From the NCBI GenBank assembly GCA_027487245.1, contig JAIYDY010000002.1, forward strand, positions 17,335 through 81,334: a DNA stretch of 64,000 nucleotides. Direction: 5' to 3'. Origin of the DNA: Hyphomicrobiales bacterium. Its GTDB lineage: Bacteria > Pseudomonadota > Alphaproteobacteria > Rhizobiales > Beijerinckiaceae. The stretch's first letter is position 1, and each line of letters begins with the position of its first letter. Both the position numbers and the translations under genes were made by a program. This document shows, in pieces, positions 40,001 through 49,093 of the stretch. Below the pieces are notes generated by a model. The model ran no database searches. It was given only the letters and a program-made list of their open reading frames with translations, and was not told the DNA's origin.

Positions 40001-40732
40001 TCAGTTCTCCTCGTGTAGCTTGCGGGCGTCGGGCTTGGGGGCCCGCGCGGATTTCGGCTTTGGGACGGTGCCGCCCTTCGGTTTCGGGGCAGCCTTCAAC
40101 TTCACATCGGGTGCGGAACGGCGGCGCTCGACGGCCTCCGGCTCGGGCATGGCGGGCTCGAGGCCATCCTTGCCGCGCTTGAGCGATTCGGCGATCAGCG
40201 CATCGGTCAGCATCAGACGGGCTTCCGACATGTCGGCAATCGGCAGCGAGACGATACGGTCCGCTCCCTCGGGCGCATCGGGCAGCTCGAGCAGGGCATG
40301 GCTGCCCTCGACCCCGCGCAGGAAGCCGCGATAGCGCTTGCGGCCATGGGCCGGCACGGCCATCTCGATCTTGGTGTCGTGACCCGACCAGCGCGCAAAA
40401 TCGGAGGGGCGGACAAGCGGCCTGTCGATGCCCGGCGAGGACAATTCGAGATAATAGGCTGCGGTGATCGGTTCCTCGACATCCATGACGGGGGACACGG
40501 CGCGACTGACGATCTCGCAATCGTCGACACCCATCGAACCGTCCGGCCTTTCGGCCATGATCTGCACGGTGCAGCCGTTCATGCCGGTGACGCGCACTCG
40601 CACGAGACGATAACCGAGTTGCTCGATGACGGGTTCGACCACGCCTGCAACCCGCGCGGCGACGCCGTTCTCCAGGATGAGCCGGATATCCTGGCTGCCG
40701 TCATCCGTCTTGTTGGTATCTTGGTCCTGCAT
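40001..40732 (-). CDS. rimP: ribosome maturation factor RimP
   Basis: 243 aa. It assists 30S assembly. The conserved core includes [40 protein letters not shown] and [20 protein letters not shown]. The final 60 residues form a Lys/Pro/Arg-rich tail ([18 protein letters not shown]) that is likely to contact RNA. I chose the ATG at 40732 (MQDQDTNK). The leader upstream contains an intrinsic terminator and a structured RNA (separate entries), so the whole operon is probably attenuated. Confidence 0.95.
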   Translation of the reverse strand: MQDQDTNKTDDGSQDIRLILENGVAARVAGVVEPVIEQLGYRLVRVRVTGMNGCTVQIMAERPDGSMGVDDCEIVSRAVSPVMDVEEPITAAYYLELSSPGIDRPLVRPSDFARWSGHDTKIEMAVPAHGRKRYRGFLRGVEGSHALLELPDAPEGADRIVSLPIADMSEARLMLTDALIAESLKRGKDGLEPAMPEPEAVERRRSAPDVKLKAAPKPKGGTVPKPKSARAPKPDARKLHEEN

Positions 40733-40784
40733 GGCTGAAACCAGCGCATCCCCTGAGGTGGCGAAACGGTGCGGGCGATCAGGC

Positions 40785-40819
40785 AACAAAAAAGAGCGGG
40801 TCGTTTCGGACCCGCTCTT
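40785..40819 (-). terminator. intrinsic terminator in the rimP leader
   Basis: On the minus strand an 11-bp perfect stem AAGAGCGGGTC/GACCCGCTCTT with a 6-nt loop is followed by a T-run (complement of 40788-40793). It lies 53 bp before the rimP ATG, with no complete minus-strand gene upstream, so it would act as a premature terminator of the rimP operon. Confidence 0.9.
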
Positions 40820-40907
40820 GATCGTGGCTTGCAGCCTGAACCAGAGCTTTGATGTCCCTATAGGCGAATTCAACCGGCAGTTCAAGCAAGCCGTCGCAGG
40901 GACCTGC
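40785..40907 (-). ncRNA. rimP leader RNA (putative attenuator)
   Basis: Upstream of the terminator the minus-strand RNA forms a long helix: GGCUUGC with GCAAGCC (40886-40892 / 40826-40832) and UGAAC with GUUCA (40880-40884 / 40837-40841). The loop contains AGGGAC (complement of 40854-40859), which can pair with GUCCCU just 5' of the helix (complement of 40898-40903) as a possible pseudoknot. From memory, a rimP-leader attenuator family with a 3' terminator is described for alphaproteobacteria in Rfam; position and terminator fit it. The ligand or trigger is not known. Confidence 0.75.
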
Positions 40908-40920
40908 TTTCAGCAATCGC

Positions 40921-40944
40921 GCTAACCGACTGGTGACAGTTAGC
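40921..40944. repeat. inverted repeat GCTAAC/GTTAGC between rimP leader and DUF2336 gene
   Basis: Perfect 6-bp arms are separated by 12 bp, with an inner CTG/CAG pairing. It lies in the divergent promoter region, upstream of both the leader RNA and the DUF2336 gene. It could be an operator or the 5' stem of the leader transcript. Confidence 0.4.
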
Positions 40945-40984
40945 CGCTAGAGATGGGGGACAAGTCCGGGACCCGTTGTTTTCC

Positions 40985-42052
40985 ATGACCACCGTCAGCA
41001 CCATTCTGGCCGATCTCGACAGCGCCCTGGCCTCGCGTTCCGAGGACCAGAAGAACAGCACGATCAACCGTGTCACCGACATGTTCGCTGACCGGGCGGA
41101 CGAGTTTTCGGACGAGCAGGTCAGCGTTTTCGACGTCGTGATCGGCCGCCTCGCCTCAGGCGTCGGCCTGCAGAGCCGGATCGACCTGTCAGAACGCCTT
41201 GCCGATCTGGTCAAGGCCCCGCACGGGGTGGTGCGCCAGCTTGCGCTCGACGAGATCGGCGTGGCACGGCCCGTGCTGACCCGCTCGCGCATGCTCAACG
41301 AGAATGACCTGATCGCCGTCGCCTCGACCAAGGGCCGCGATCACATGCTGGCCATCACCGAGCGCCCGCATCTGACACCGCCCGTCACCGATTACCTGGT
41401 GGTCAAGGGTGACCGCGTGATTTCGCACGCACTAGCCGGTAACGACACGGCCCGTTTCTCGGCGCGCGGCATGGGCCTTCTGGTCACCCGCGCCTTCGCC
41501 GACGAGGCCTTGCAGGTGACGTTGAGCGGTCGCGACGACATTCCTTCCGAACTGATGGTCAACCTGTCCAATGCAGCGCGGGAAAGCGCCCGCCGCCGGC
41601 TGATGTCGCGGACCTCGCCGGCCGCCCTGATGAGCCGGGACGGCGGAGACGGACCGCACGCCGGCACCAACGTCTCGGAAAGCCGCAAGGCCGCTGCTCA
41701 GGCGGTGCGCGAGCTGTCCGCACGAGGAGGGCTCGACGAGCGCGCGCTGCTTCAATATGCCGTGGCCGGCAAGAGCGACGAAGCGCTCTACGCGCTGTCA
41801 TTCATGGCGAAAGTCTCGCTGAACGCTGCCGAACAGGCCATCCTCGGCGCGGACCGCGACGCCTGCCTGGTGATCGGCAAGGCCATGGACTGGGGCTGGG
41901 AGACGGTCGAGGCCCTGATCGGACTCAGGCCAACCACCGACCAGCTGCCGCACATGATGGATCGGGCCAGAAGCAATTTCGAGAACCTGTCGTCCGCAAC
42001 CGCGCAGCGCGTGCTGCAGTTCATGCGGGTGAAGGATCAGGCCGCCCGGTAA
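40985..42052 (+). CDS. DUF2336 domain protein
   Basis: 355 aa, predicted soluble and mostly helical, HEAT-like. DUF2336 features: DMFADRADEFSDEQVSVFDV, PHGVVRQLALDEIGVARPVL and LLVTRAFADEALQVTLSGRD. The C-terminal half contains SFMAKVSLNAAEQAILGADR and MDWGWETVEALIGLRP. The function is unknown; members are common in alphaproteobacteria. The ATG at 40985 is preferred over an in-frame TTG at 40976. It lies on the opposite strand between trmB and rimP, and its 3' end overlaps trmB by 32 bp. Confidence 0.85.
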   Translation: MTTVSTILADLDSALASRSEDQKNSTINRVTDMFADRADEFSDEQVSVFDVVIGRLASGVGLQSRIDLSERLADLVKAPHGVVRQLALDEIGVARPVLTRSRMLNENDLIAVASTKGRDHMLAITERPHLTPPVTDYLVVKGDRVISHALAGNDTARFSARGMGLLVTRAFADEALQVTLSGRDDIPSELMVNLSNAARESARRRLMSRTSPAALMSRDGGDGPHAGTNVSESRKAAAQAVRELSARGGLDERALLQYAVAGKSDEALYALSFMAKVSLNAAEQAILGADRDACLVIGKAMDWGWETVEALIGLRPTTDQLPHMMDRARSNFENLSSATAQRVLQFMRVKDQAAR

Positions 42053-42806
42053 GGTTCCGCGCGCCGTCCGCCACCCGGATGGCACGGATGTAGGAGGGCA
42101 ACCGCCCCGCCGCATAGGCCTTGGCCTCGTAACGCGTCCTCACCCAGCCGTCGAAAGGCGTCTGCCAGTCCGCCGCTCCCTGTGCCTGCCAGACCAGATC
42201 GTCACGATCCGCCAGGCGCGCCAGCGTCCAGCCCACATAGTCATCGATGTCGGAGGCAAAGCGGAACGCGCCGCCCTGCCGCAGCACGCGGGCGATGTCA
42301 TCCAGCGTGCGGGGCGAGACGAAACGGCGCTTGCGCTGGCGGCGCTTGGGCCAGGGGTCTGGATAGAACAGATCGACCCGCTCCAGCTGCCCCGCCGGAA
42401 GGCGCTGCAACAGCGGAGCCGCATCGTCGCACCAGAGCCGGATGTTGGTGAGGCCTTCGCGCTGGATGCTGGCAAGCATCTTGGCCATGCCATTGATGAA
42501 CGGCTCGCAGCCGATGAAGCCCATGTCGGGTGACTGGCGAGCGGCGGCCAGCAGGTGCTCGCCACCGCCAAAGCCGATTTCGAGCCCGACGGCGCGGACA
42601 GGCTGCGCAAACAGAGCAGACAGGCTGGCCGGCAGCTCATCCGGCAAGAGCAACCGGGGCAACAGGCTGCCGAACAGGTCGGATTGGCCACCGCGCAGCT
42701 TCTTCGACTTGCGGCGCCCAAAAAAGGCGCCGCCCGAGCCTCCGGCATGGTTGGCCGCATCGGCTGGCCCGGATGTGTCCGCAACGGGGCCTCTTGGATC
42801 ACTCAT
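42021..42806 (-). CDS. trmB: tRNA (guanine46-N7)-methyltransferase
   Basis: 261 aa SAM-dependent Rossmann methyltransferase. Motif I is VGLEIGFGGGEHLLAAARQS. FIGCEPFINGMAKML and the signature VDLFYPDPWPKRRQRKRRFV follow. The basic N-terminal FFGRRKSKKLRGGQ is common in Rhizobiales. It converges on the DUF2336 gene with a 32-bp overlap and lies 87 bp downstream of metK. Confidence 0.95.
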   Translation of the reverse strand: MSDPRGPVADTSGPADAANHAGGSGGAFFGRRKSKKLRGGQSDLFGSLLPRLLLPDELPASLSALFAQPVRAVGLEIGFGGGEHLLAAARQSPDMGFIGCEPFINGMAKMLASIQREGLTNIRLWCDDAAPLLQRLPAGQLERVDLFYPDPWPKRRQRKRRFVSPRTLDDIARVLRQGGAFRFASDIDDYVGWTLARLADRDDLVWQAQGAADWQTPFDGWVRTRYEAKAYAAGRLPSYIRAIRVADGARNLTGRPDPSPA

Positions 42807-42893
42807 GGTCAGCTCTCACCGATGATGATCGTGGCGGCCACACGGGTCCGTCATTCATGCTCCGGCGCCAGGCTGGAACACGGCGTGACGTTT

Positions 42894-44099
42894 TCAGGCA
42901 ACAGCGGCCTTCAGTGGCTTGACGAGATCGGTGCGCTCCCAGGAGAAGCCGCCGTCGCGCGTCGCCTTGCGGCCGAAGTGGCCATAGGCGGACGTGCGGG
43001 CATAGATCGCCTTGTTGAGGCCAAGGTGCTCGCGGATGCCGCGCGGGCTCAGGTCCATGACCTTGGCCACGGCGGCTTCGAGCCTGTCATCGGCCACCTT
43101 GCCGGTGCCGTGGGTGTCGACGTAGACCGACAGGGGCTGGGCCACGCCGATGGCATAGGACAGCTGGATCGTGCAGCGATCAGCCAGCTTGGCGGCCACG
43201 ATGTTCTTGGCCAGATAGCGGGCGGCATAGGCCGCCGAGCGATCGACCTTGGTGGGATCCTTGCCGGAGAATGCGCCGCCGCCGTGGGGAGCAGCCCCGC
43301 CATAGGTATCGACAATGATCTTGCGACCTGTGAGGCCGGAATCGCCGTCAGGCCCGCCAATCAGGAACTTGCCGGTGGGGTTGATCCACCACTTGCAGTC
43401 CTTGTCGATGGCGATGTCGGCGAGCGTCTCGCGGATGATCGGCTCGACCAGCTTGCGCACGTCGGCAGAACTCATGCTCGCGTCGAGATGCTGGGTCGAC
43501 AGCACGATCTGGGTCACGGCGGTGGGACGGCCGTTCTCATAGCGAATGGTGACCTGGCTCTTGGCATCGGGGCCAAGCTTGCCGCAGCCACGCTCGCCGG
43601 CCTTGCGCAGCTTCGTCAGGTTCTCGAGGATCTTGTGCGAATAGTAGATCGGCGCTGGCATCAGCTCCGGCGTCTCGGTGCAGGCATAGCCGAACATGAT
43701 GCCCTGGTCGCCGGCTCCGACATCCTTGTTGCCGGCGGAATCGACGCCCTGGGCGATGTCCACCGATTGCGGATGCAGCAGCACATCGATCTTGGCGGTC
43801 TTCCAGTGAAAACCGTCCTGTTCATAGCCGATGTCGCGAATGGCGCGGCGCGCCACGGACTTGACCTTGCTCTTCATCGCCTTCTCATCGAGCGAGGTGC
43901 GGACCTCGCCGGCGATCACGACCCGGTTGGTGGTGGCCAGCGTTTCGCAGGCAACGCGAACCTGGCTCGCATCCATGCCGGCCTTGCCGGCTTCGCGGAA
44001 GAACAGATCCACCACCTCATCGGAAATCCGGTCGCAAACCTTGTCGGGATGACCTTCGGAGACTGATTCACTGGTGAAAAGATAGCTCGAGCGGGCCAC
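42894..44099 (-). CDS. metK: S-adenosylmethionine synthetase
   Basis: 401 aa. It makes SAM from methionine and [43 protein letters not shown] and [20 protein letters not shown] are the family signatures. The start is GTG at 44099, with GAGGA 6 bp upstream. An in-frame extension to 44171 is unlikely. I see no SAM-type riboswitch in the 194-bp leader. It follows an XRE regulator, as in other Rhizobiales. Confidence 0.96.
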   Translation of the reverse strand: MARSSYLFTSESVSEGHPDKVCDRISDEVVDLFFREAGKAGMDASQVRVACETLATTNRVVIAGEVRTSLDEKAMKSKVKSVARRAIRDIGYEQDGFHWKTAKIDVLLHPQSVDIAQGVDSAGNKDVGAGDQGIMFGYACTETPELMPAPIYYSHKILENLTKLRKAGERGCGKLGPDAKSQVTIRYENGRPTAVTQIVLSTQHLDASMSSADVRKLVEPIIRETLADIAIDKDCKWWINPTGKFLIGGPDGDSGLTGRKIIVDTYGGAAPHGGGAFSGKDPTKVDRSAAYAARYLAKNIVAAKLADRCTIQLSYAIGVAQPLSVYVDTHGTGKVADDRLEAAVAKVMDLSPRGIREHLGLNKAIYARTSAYGHFGRKATRDGGFSWERTDLVKPLKAAVA

Positions 44100-44293
44100 G
44101 GCACGTCCTCTGGGCTGATGAAGGGGTTGGCTTGGAAATGTTGGCTTGGATACTCGGAAGACTGGCGTCACGCTGGAGCGCGATGGCGCGCGCTTTTGCC
44201 AGCGGAACGGGTTGTCGTCAAGCCGATTGACCGGAACACCGGACGATTGTTCGTCAATTCGAACGCGGGACAGGGCGCGCGACGCCCCTTTTA

Positions 44294-44716
44294 TCAGTTG
44301 GACGGCTGGCTCGCGGCCAGCGCTTCGACCAGATCGATCAGCCGGCGGCGGACCTGCGCGTCGGAAATGCGCACGAAGGCGCGCGTCAACTGCACCCCTT
44401 CGGATGTGGCCATGAAATCGGACACGAAGTTCGATTGCGGCAGTTCGCCGAAGCCGGCGGCCATGACGATGTCGCCGGAAGGCGCGCCCTCGAAGAAGAA
44501 CTCGACCGGCACGCCGAGAATCTTGGAGATCTGCTGGAGACGGCTTGCGCCGATGCGGTTCGCACCCTTCTCGTACTTCTGGATCTGCTGGAAGGTGATG
44601 CCAAGGGCCTCGCCCAGCCGTTCCTGGCTCATGCTGACGAGCAGCCGGCGCATCCTGACCCGCGCCCCGACATGGCGGTCAATCGGATTGGGAACTTTCT
44701 TCGGCACGATAGCCAT
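44294..44716 (-). CDS. XRE-family transcriptional regulator (between lnt and metK)
   Basis: 140 aa. A Cro/CI-type HTH lies at residues about 17-72: [20 protein letters not shown], then [20 protein letters not shown]. The C-terminal half ([20 protein letters not shown] to the end) is helical with no cofactor motif. This lnt-xre-metK order is widespread in Rhizobiales. Its target is unproven; metK is a natural candidate. Confidence 0.92.
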   Translation of the reverse strand: MAIVPKKVPNPIDRHVGARVRMRRLLVSMSQERLGEALGITFQQIQKYEKGANRIGASRLQQISKILGVPVEFFFEGAPSGDIVMAAGFGELPQSNFVSDFMATSEGVQLTRAFVRISDAQVRRRLIDLVEALAASQPSN

Positions 44717-44780
44717 GGTCTGCGAAAAACCCCATCAAACCCGCCTGGCGAAACCTTTCCCCGCGGCGGCCCAAACATGA

Positions 44781-46415
44781 TCAGACAGCGGCCCTGCGCC
44801 GCAACCGGCCTGCAACGGAAAAGACCAGACAAATAAACATCAAGACACCAGCAGGCAGGTTGCCGACTCGCGAAAAAGTTGTAGGGCCGATTGCCCTCGG
44901 AAGTCCAGTATCCAGAACGCCGTCTGTTCCCAGAGGCAGGCTGGCAATGACCCGTCCATAGGCGTCGACAACGCTCGAAACCCCGTTGTTGGCGGCGCGT
45001 ACTATCGGCATGCCCTCTTCGATGGCCCGCAACCGTGCCTGACTGGCATGCTGGTAAGGCCCTGGCGTCTGGCCGAACCAGGCATCGTTGGTGACATTCA
45101 GCAGCACTTGCGGTCGGCGCGATGCAGGGGTGCCGGACGACCCGACTTGCGGCAGGACCTCGCCGGGGAAGATCGCCTCATAGCAGATGCTGGCGGCAAC
45201 CGGTGGCAAGCCGGGGACATCAAGCACCGTCCGCGCAGCAGAGGCTGTGAAGCCGCCCGGGATCGCCACGAACGCGGTCAGCCCAAGCCCGTGCATGAGC
45301 CGTTCGAAAATGCCGGGCAGATACTCGCCGAACGGCACCAGATGATGTTTGTCGTAGGATGCGACGATGCCGCCGTCGCGGGTGATGACCTGAATCGCAT
45401 TGAAGATCGGCGGCTGGCTCTCGCCCGGAAGGCTGGCGCCGGCCCTCGCTGCGCCGGTGATCAGCGTGACGCCTCGTGGCAGCGCGCTGCTGATCCTTTG
45501 CAGCGCAGCCGGCGTGCGGTCGAGCAGGAACGGGAACGCCGACTCGGGCCAGATCAGGTGCGTGACATCCTGCAGGCCGAGAGTGCGCGGCGAGGTGGCA
45601 CGATCCGAGATCGACAGATAGCGCTCGACGATCTCGCGGCCCTTGTCGGGCTGGAACTTGTCATCCTGCGGCAGGTTGGGCTGCATGATGCGCAGCTTGA
45701 CACCGGCAACCAGCGGGCTGGGCTGAGCCGGAATGCGCTGCCAGCCAAACAGGGCCATGCCGGCGAGCAGGCCGACCGCCATCAGGCCCGTGGTGACCTG
45801 CCGCGCCGTGCTATCGAGACCAACAATCACGGCGGGCGTGGCTGCGAGGCCAACGGCCAGCACTGTCAGGCCATGCAGGCCCACCAGCGATGCGGTCTGG
45901 GACAACAGGCCGTTTTCCGCCAGGGCCTGGCCAAAGGCATTCCACGGAAAGCCGGTGAACAGCCATGACCGGCACCATTCAGTGAAGCCGATGGCGCCGG
46001 CCAGCGCAAAGATGCGGCTTGCTCCCGGCCGCCAGAGCAACTGGGCGAGCGCAAATCCGGTTGCCGGAAAGATGGCCAGCACCATGGGCAGACCGAACAC
46101 CCCGAAGGGCATTGCCCACAGGAACTTGTCGGCCTCGACCAGAAAGGCGGCGCCCAGCCACCACAAGCCCGCCACGAAATAGCCGAAACCCCAGAACCAG
46201 CCATCGGCGAAGGCCTGGCCAAGGCGGCGATGCAGGGCGGGCGAGGCCACGCCGTCGAGCAGCCAGACGGCGATGGCGAAGGGCACGACCAGCAAAGGCC
46301 AGAGGCCGAATGGCGCCAGGGTCAACGCTCCGACCGCGCCGCCGGTGACAGCGAGCGCCCTGCGCCGCCAGCCCCAGCTCAACATCACGGAATCGCCAAA
46401 GCTGCGCAGCATCAC
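44781..46415 (-). CDS. lnt: apolipoprotein N-acyltransferase
   Basis: 544 aa. The N-terminal half has six to eight transmembrane helices; the periplasmic half is a nitrilase-type domain. Catalytic residues are visible: Glu in LIWPESAFPF, Lys in YDKHHLVPFGEYLPG, and Cys in ASICYEAIFPG. It adds the third acyl chain to lipoproteins. The true start may be an internal ATG (MLSWGWRRRAL). It follows the CorC-like gene by 7 bp. Confidence 0.95.
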   Translation of the reverse strand: MMLRSFGDSVMLSWGWRRRALAVTGGAVGALTLAPFGLWPLLVVPFAIAVWLLDGVASPALHRRLGQAFADGWFWGFGYFVAGLWWLGAAFLVEADKFLWAMPFGVFGLPMVLAIFPATGFALAQLLWRPGASRIFALAGAIGFTEWCRSWLFTGFPWNAFGQALAENGLLSQTASLVGLHGLTVLAVGLAATPAVIVGLDSTARQVTTGLMAVGLLAGMALFGWQRIPAQPSPLVAGVKLRIMQPNLPQDDKFQPDKGREIVERYLSISDRATSPRTLGLQDVTHLIWPESAFPFLLDRTPAALQRISSALPRGVTLITGAARAGASLPGESQPPIFNAIQVITRDGGIVASYDKHHLVPFGEYLPGIFERLMHGLGLTAFVAIPGGFTASAARTVLDVPGLPPVAASICYEAIFPGEVLPQVGSSGTPASRRPQVLLNVTNDAWFGQTPGPYQHASQARLRAIEEGMPIVRAANNGVSSVVDAYGRVIASLPLGTDGVLDTGLPRAIGPTTFSRVGNLPAGVLMFICLVFSVAGRLRRRAAV

Positions 46416-46422
46416 AACTCAT

Positions 46423-47427
46423 TCATCCGGACGGATCGGTGCCGACCGGTGCTGCGCCGGCCTCGTTTCCAGGAAGGCCGGGCGTCGGACGATGGATCCT
46501 GACCCGCTTGAGCCGCCGCGGATCGGCATCGAGCACCTCGAATTCCAGGCCGTCGGGTCCCTTGATCAGCTCACCCCGCGCCGGCACGCGGCCCGCAATG
46601 CTGACGATCAGCCCGCCAAGCGTGTCGACATCCTCGGCCTGCCGTGCGGACAGAAGATCGACGGCCAATGCCTCCGAGATGTCCTCCAGCGGCACGCGTG
46701 CATCGGCCACGAGGCGGCCATCGGCAAGGCGGGTGATGCCGGACCCTTCAGCCTCATCGTGCTCATCCTCGATGTCGCCAACGACGATCTCGACCAGATC
46801 TTCGATCGAGACCAGCCCATCGGTGCCGCCATACTCGTCGATGACCAGCGCCATATGCGTGCGCGTGGCCTGCATCCTGACCAGCAGATCGACCGCCGGC
46901 ATCGAGGCGGGAATGTAAAGCACCGGCCGCAGGATGCGGGCGCTGGCGAGGGTGGCCGTGAGATCGACCGCCCCCAGATCAGGGCCAGCCGGCTCGCTGC
47001 CCGCCTTGCGGCGGCGCTTGCGCTGCGCTTCGGCGCGGGAGGCGAGATACTCCACGAAGTCGCGGATGTGGATCATGCCGCGCGGATCATCGAGCGATTC
47101 GCCATAGACCGGAAGGCGCGAATGGCCGGCGCTGCGGAACAGGGTCAGAAGGTCGCCGAGCGAGATGTCGGCCGCGGCGGCGACGATGTCGGCCCGGGGA
47201 ATCAGCACGTCCGCCACGCGCTTGGTCCTGAGGCTGAGAACGTTGGACAGCATCGCGCGCTCTTGCGGCGACAATTCCGCATCGCGGCCATTCTGGGCCA
47301 GGGCACCTTCGATCTCATCGCGAAGGGAAGGGCCGCCCTTGAGCTTGAGCGCGCCGAGAAGGCGCGACAGGACACCGGCTTGAGGGTGGGGCGGGCGATC
47401 GCTGGTCGGTCGACTGTCGTCGGTCAT
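46423..47427 (-). CDS. CorC/HlyC-type CBS-domain protein
   Basis: 334 aa from the ATG at 47427; a TTG at 47466, overlapping the ybeY stop, would add 13 residues. Order: N-terminal linker, a pair of CBS domains (about 85-210, RVADVLIPRADIVAAAADIS and the second starting near SARILRPVLYIPASM), and the C-terminal CorC_HlyC domain. It is the soluble form related to magnesium/cobalt efflux accessory proteins. It is placed between ybeY and lnt, as in many proteobacteria. Confidence 0.92.
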   Translation of the reverse strand: MTDDSRPTSDRPPHPQAGVLSRLLGALKLKGGPSLRDEIEGALAQNGRDAELSPQERAMLSNVLSLRTKRVADVLIPRADIVAAAADISLGDLLTLFRSAGHSRLPVYGESLDDPRGMIHIRDFVEYLASRAEAQRKRRRKAGSEPAGPDLGAVDLTATLASARILRPVLYIPASMPAVDLLVRMQATRTHMALVIDEYGGTDGLVSIEDLVEIVVGDIEDEHDEAEGSGITRLADGRLVADARVPLEDISEALAVDLLSARQAEDVDTLGGLIVSIAGRVPARGELIKGPDGLEFEVLDADPRRLKRVRIHRPTPGLPGNEAGAAPVGTDPSG

Positions 47428-47462
47428 AGCGGATTGTGGATGGCCCGAAGTCGTGAGGTTCG

Positions 47463-47954
47463 TCAAGATTTATCGGCGTAGGGGTCGGCGATTCCAAGCG
47501 TTTGCAAGACAGAGCGCTCGAGGCTCTCCATCTCTTCGGCCTCCTCGTCCGTTTCGTGGTCGAAGCCCAGAAGGTGCAGAAAGCCGTGCACCACGAGATG
47601 GCTGAGGTGGTCTGGCAGGGTCTTGCCGTCGTGCTCCGCCTCGCGCTGAAGCGTCTCACAGGCCAGGACGATGTCGCCCAGCATGGCAGCGGATGCCAGA
47701 TCGTTGCCTTGCGTCGCAGGAAAGGACAGCACATTGGTGGCCTTGTCCTGCTGACGCCAGGCCCGGTTGAGTTCGCGGATCTGCGCATCATGGGTCAGCA
47801 GGAGGCTGACTTCAGCCCCGGGCTTCAGCGCCACATCCGCCAGGCGAGCGGCCGCAGCGATGGCGGCCTCGATCCGCGCCTCAAGGTCCGGAATGACCTG
47901 CCACAGCGCGCTTTCGATGCTGATGTCGATGTGAAGCGCCGGCTGGGCCGTCAC
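47463..47954 (-). CDS. ybeY: endoribonuclease YbeY
   Basis: 163 aa. Zinc-dependent RNase in 16S rRNA maturation and ribosome quality control. The metal motif HGFLHLLGFDH (HxxxHxxGxDH) is intact near residue 125, and the N-terminal ELNRAWRQQDKATNVLSFPA is typical. Its ATG overlaps the phoH stop by 4 bp, indicating coupling. Confidence 0.96.
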   Translation of the reverse strand: MTAQPALHIDISIESALWQVIPDLEARIEAAIAAAARLADVALKPGAEVSLLLTHDAQIRELNRAWRQQDKATNVLSFPATQGNDLASAAMLGDIVLACETLQREAEHDGKTLPDHLSHLVVHGFLHLLGFDHETDEEAEEMESLERSVLQTLGIADPYADKS

Positions 47955-49000
47955 CGCGTTCCCCGTTCCGCTGACGCTCCCGCCGCGGCCGGTTCGCGGG
48001 ATGCGTCCTCATAGGCCTTGACGATCTTGCGCACGAGATCGTGACGGACCACATCGGCCTCCCGGAAGGTGACATGGCCGATGCCCTCCACGCCGGAGAG
48101 AAGCTTGACCGCCTCGACCAGGCCGGACTTCTGCTGAGGCGGCAGGTCGATCTGGGTCGGATCGCCCGTGATGATCATGCGTGAGCCTTCGCCGAGCCGC
48201 GTCAGGAACATCTTCATCTGCATGGAAGTGGTGTTTTGCGCTTCGTCCAGCAGCACGACGGCATTGGTCAGGGTGCGGCCGCGCATGAAGGCCAGCGGCG
48301 CGATCTCGATCATGCCGGTCTGCAAGGCGCGCTCGACCAGCCGCGCTTCCATGAAATCGTATAGCGCGTCGTAGATCGGCCTGAGGTAGGGGTCGACCTT
48401 CTCGCGCATGTCGCCGGGCAGGAAGCCGATGCGTTCTCCCGCTTCGACCGCCGGGCGCGACAGGATCATGCGCTCGACCACACCCTGTTCGATCAGCGAA
48501 ACAGCGTGGCCGACCGCAAGCCAGGTCTTGCCGGTGCCGGCCGGGCCTTCCGCGAACACCAGTTCGTTGCGCTTCATGGCCCTCAGATAGGCATCCTGCG
48601 CGACCGAACGGGCCCTGACGGGGCCGCGCTTTCTCGTCACGACGGCATCGAACGACACGCCGTTGCCATCTTTCGGGGAGGGAAACAGCGAACGTTGCTG
48701 GGCGCTTTCCTCGATGGAGCCATCGACATCCCCGGGGCCGACACCCGCACCGGCACGGGCGCGCGCGTAAAGACCCTCCAGCACGCGCTTGGCCTGCTCT
48801 ACGGTGTCCGACGGGCCTTTCAGAAGGACATGATTGCCGTTGGCATTGGCGACGATCTGGAGTCGCCGCTCGAGATGGGCGAGGTTCTGGTCATACTGCC
48901 CGAAAACCACACCGGCGAGCCGGTTGTCCTCGAAGGTCAGGGATATCTCGGCCGCTTCGCGCACAGACGGCGTCGAGGCGGTCACCGAGGGACGGATCAT
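47951..49000 (-). CDS. PhoH-family ATPase (PhoL type)
   Basis: About 349 aa from the ATG at 49000; TTG starts further upstream are possible. The N-terminus includes a KH-like region (LERRLQIVANANGNHVLLKG). The PhoH domain has Walker A FAEGPAGTGKTWLAVGHAVS, the conserved ILSRPAVEAGERIGFLPGDM, and Walker B VVLLDEAQNTT. It is thought to act with YbeY in RNA metabolism. It follows miaB by 93 bp and overlaps ybeY. Confidence 0.93.
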   Translation of the reverse strand: MIRPSVTASTPSVREAAEISLTFEDNRLAGVVFGQYDQNLAHLERRLQIVANANGNHVLLKGPSDTVEQAKRVLEGLYARARAGAGVGPGDVDGSIEESAQQRSLFPSPKDGNGVSFDAVVTRKRGPVRARSVAQDAYLRAMKRNELVFAEGPAGTGKTWLAVGHAVSLIEQGVVERMILSRPAVEAGERIGFLPGDMREKVDPYLRPIYDALYDFMEARLVERALQTGMIEIAPLAFMRGRTLTNAVVLLDEAQNTTSMQMKMFLTRLGEGSRMIITGDPTQIDLPPQQKSGLVEAVKLLSGVEGIGHVTFREADVVRHDLVRKIVKAYEDASREPAAAGASAERGTR

Positions 49001-49093
49001 GCCCTTGACGGGCGCCAGATCAGACCTTGCCAAGCGTGCATCTCTCCCAAAAACCGGTTGCAATGCTCGCGAGAGGGCCTGGGACGCCGCGAG

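Noticed and set aside
37673..40018. 781-codon plus-strand frame opposite ylxR/nusA
   Set aside because: It is antisense to conserved nusA over its length; no ribosome site or motif supports it.
44100..44293. Possible SAM riboswitch before metK
   Set aside because: The leader shows neither the SAM-II pseudoknot elements nor other SAM-class motifs I could recognise; there is no terminator hairpin.
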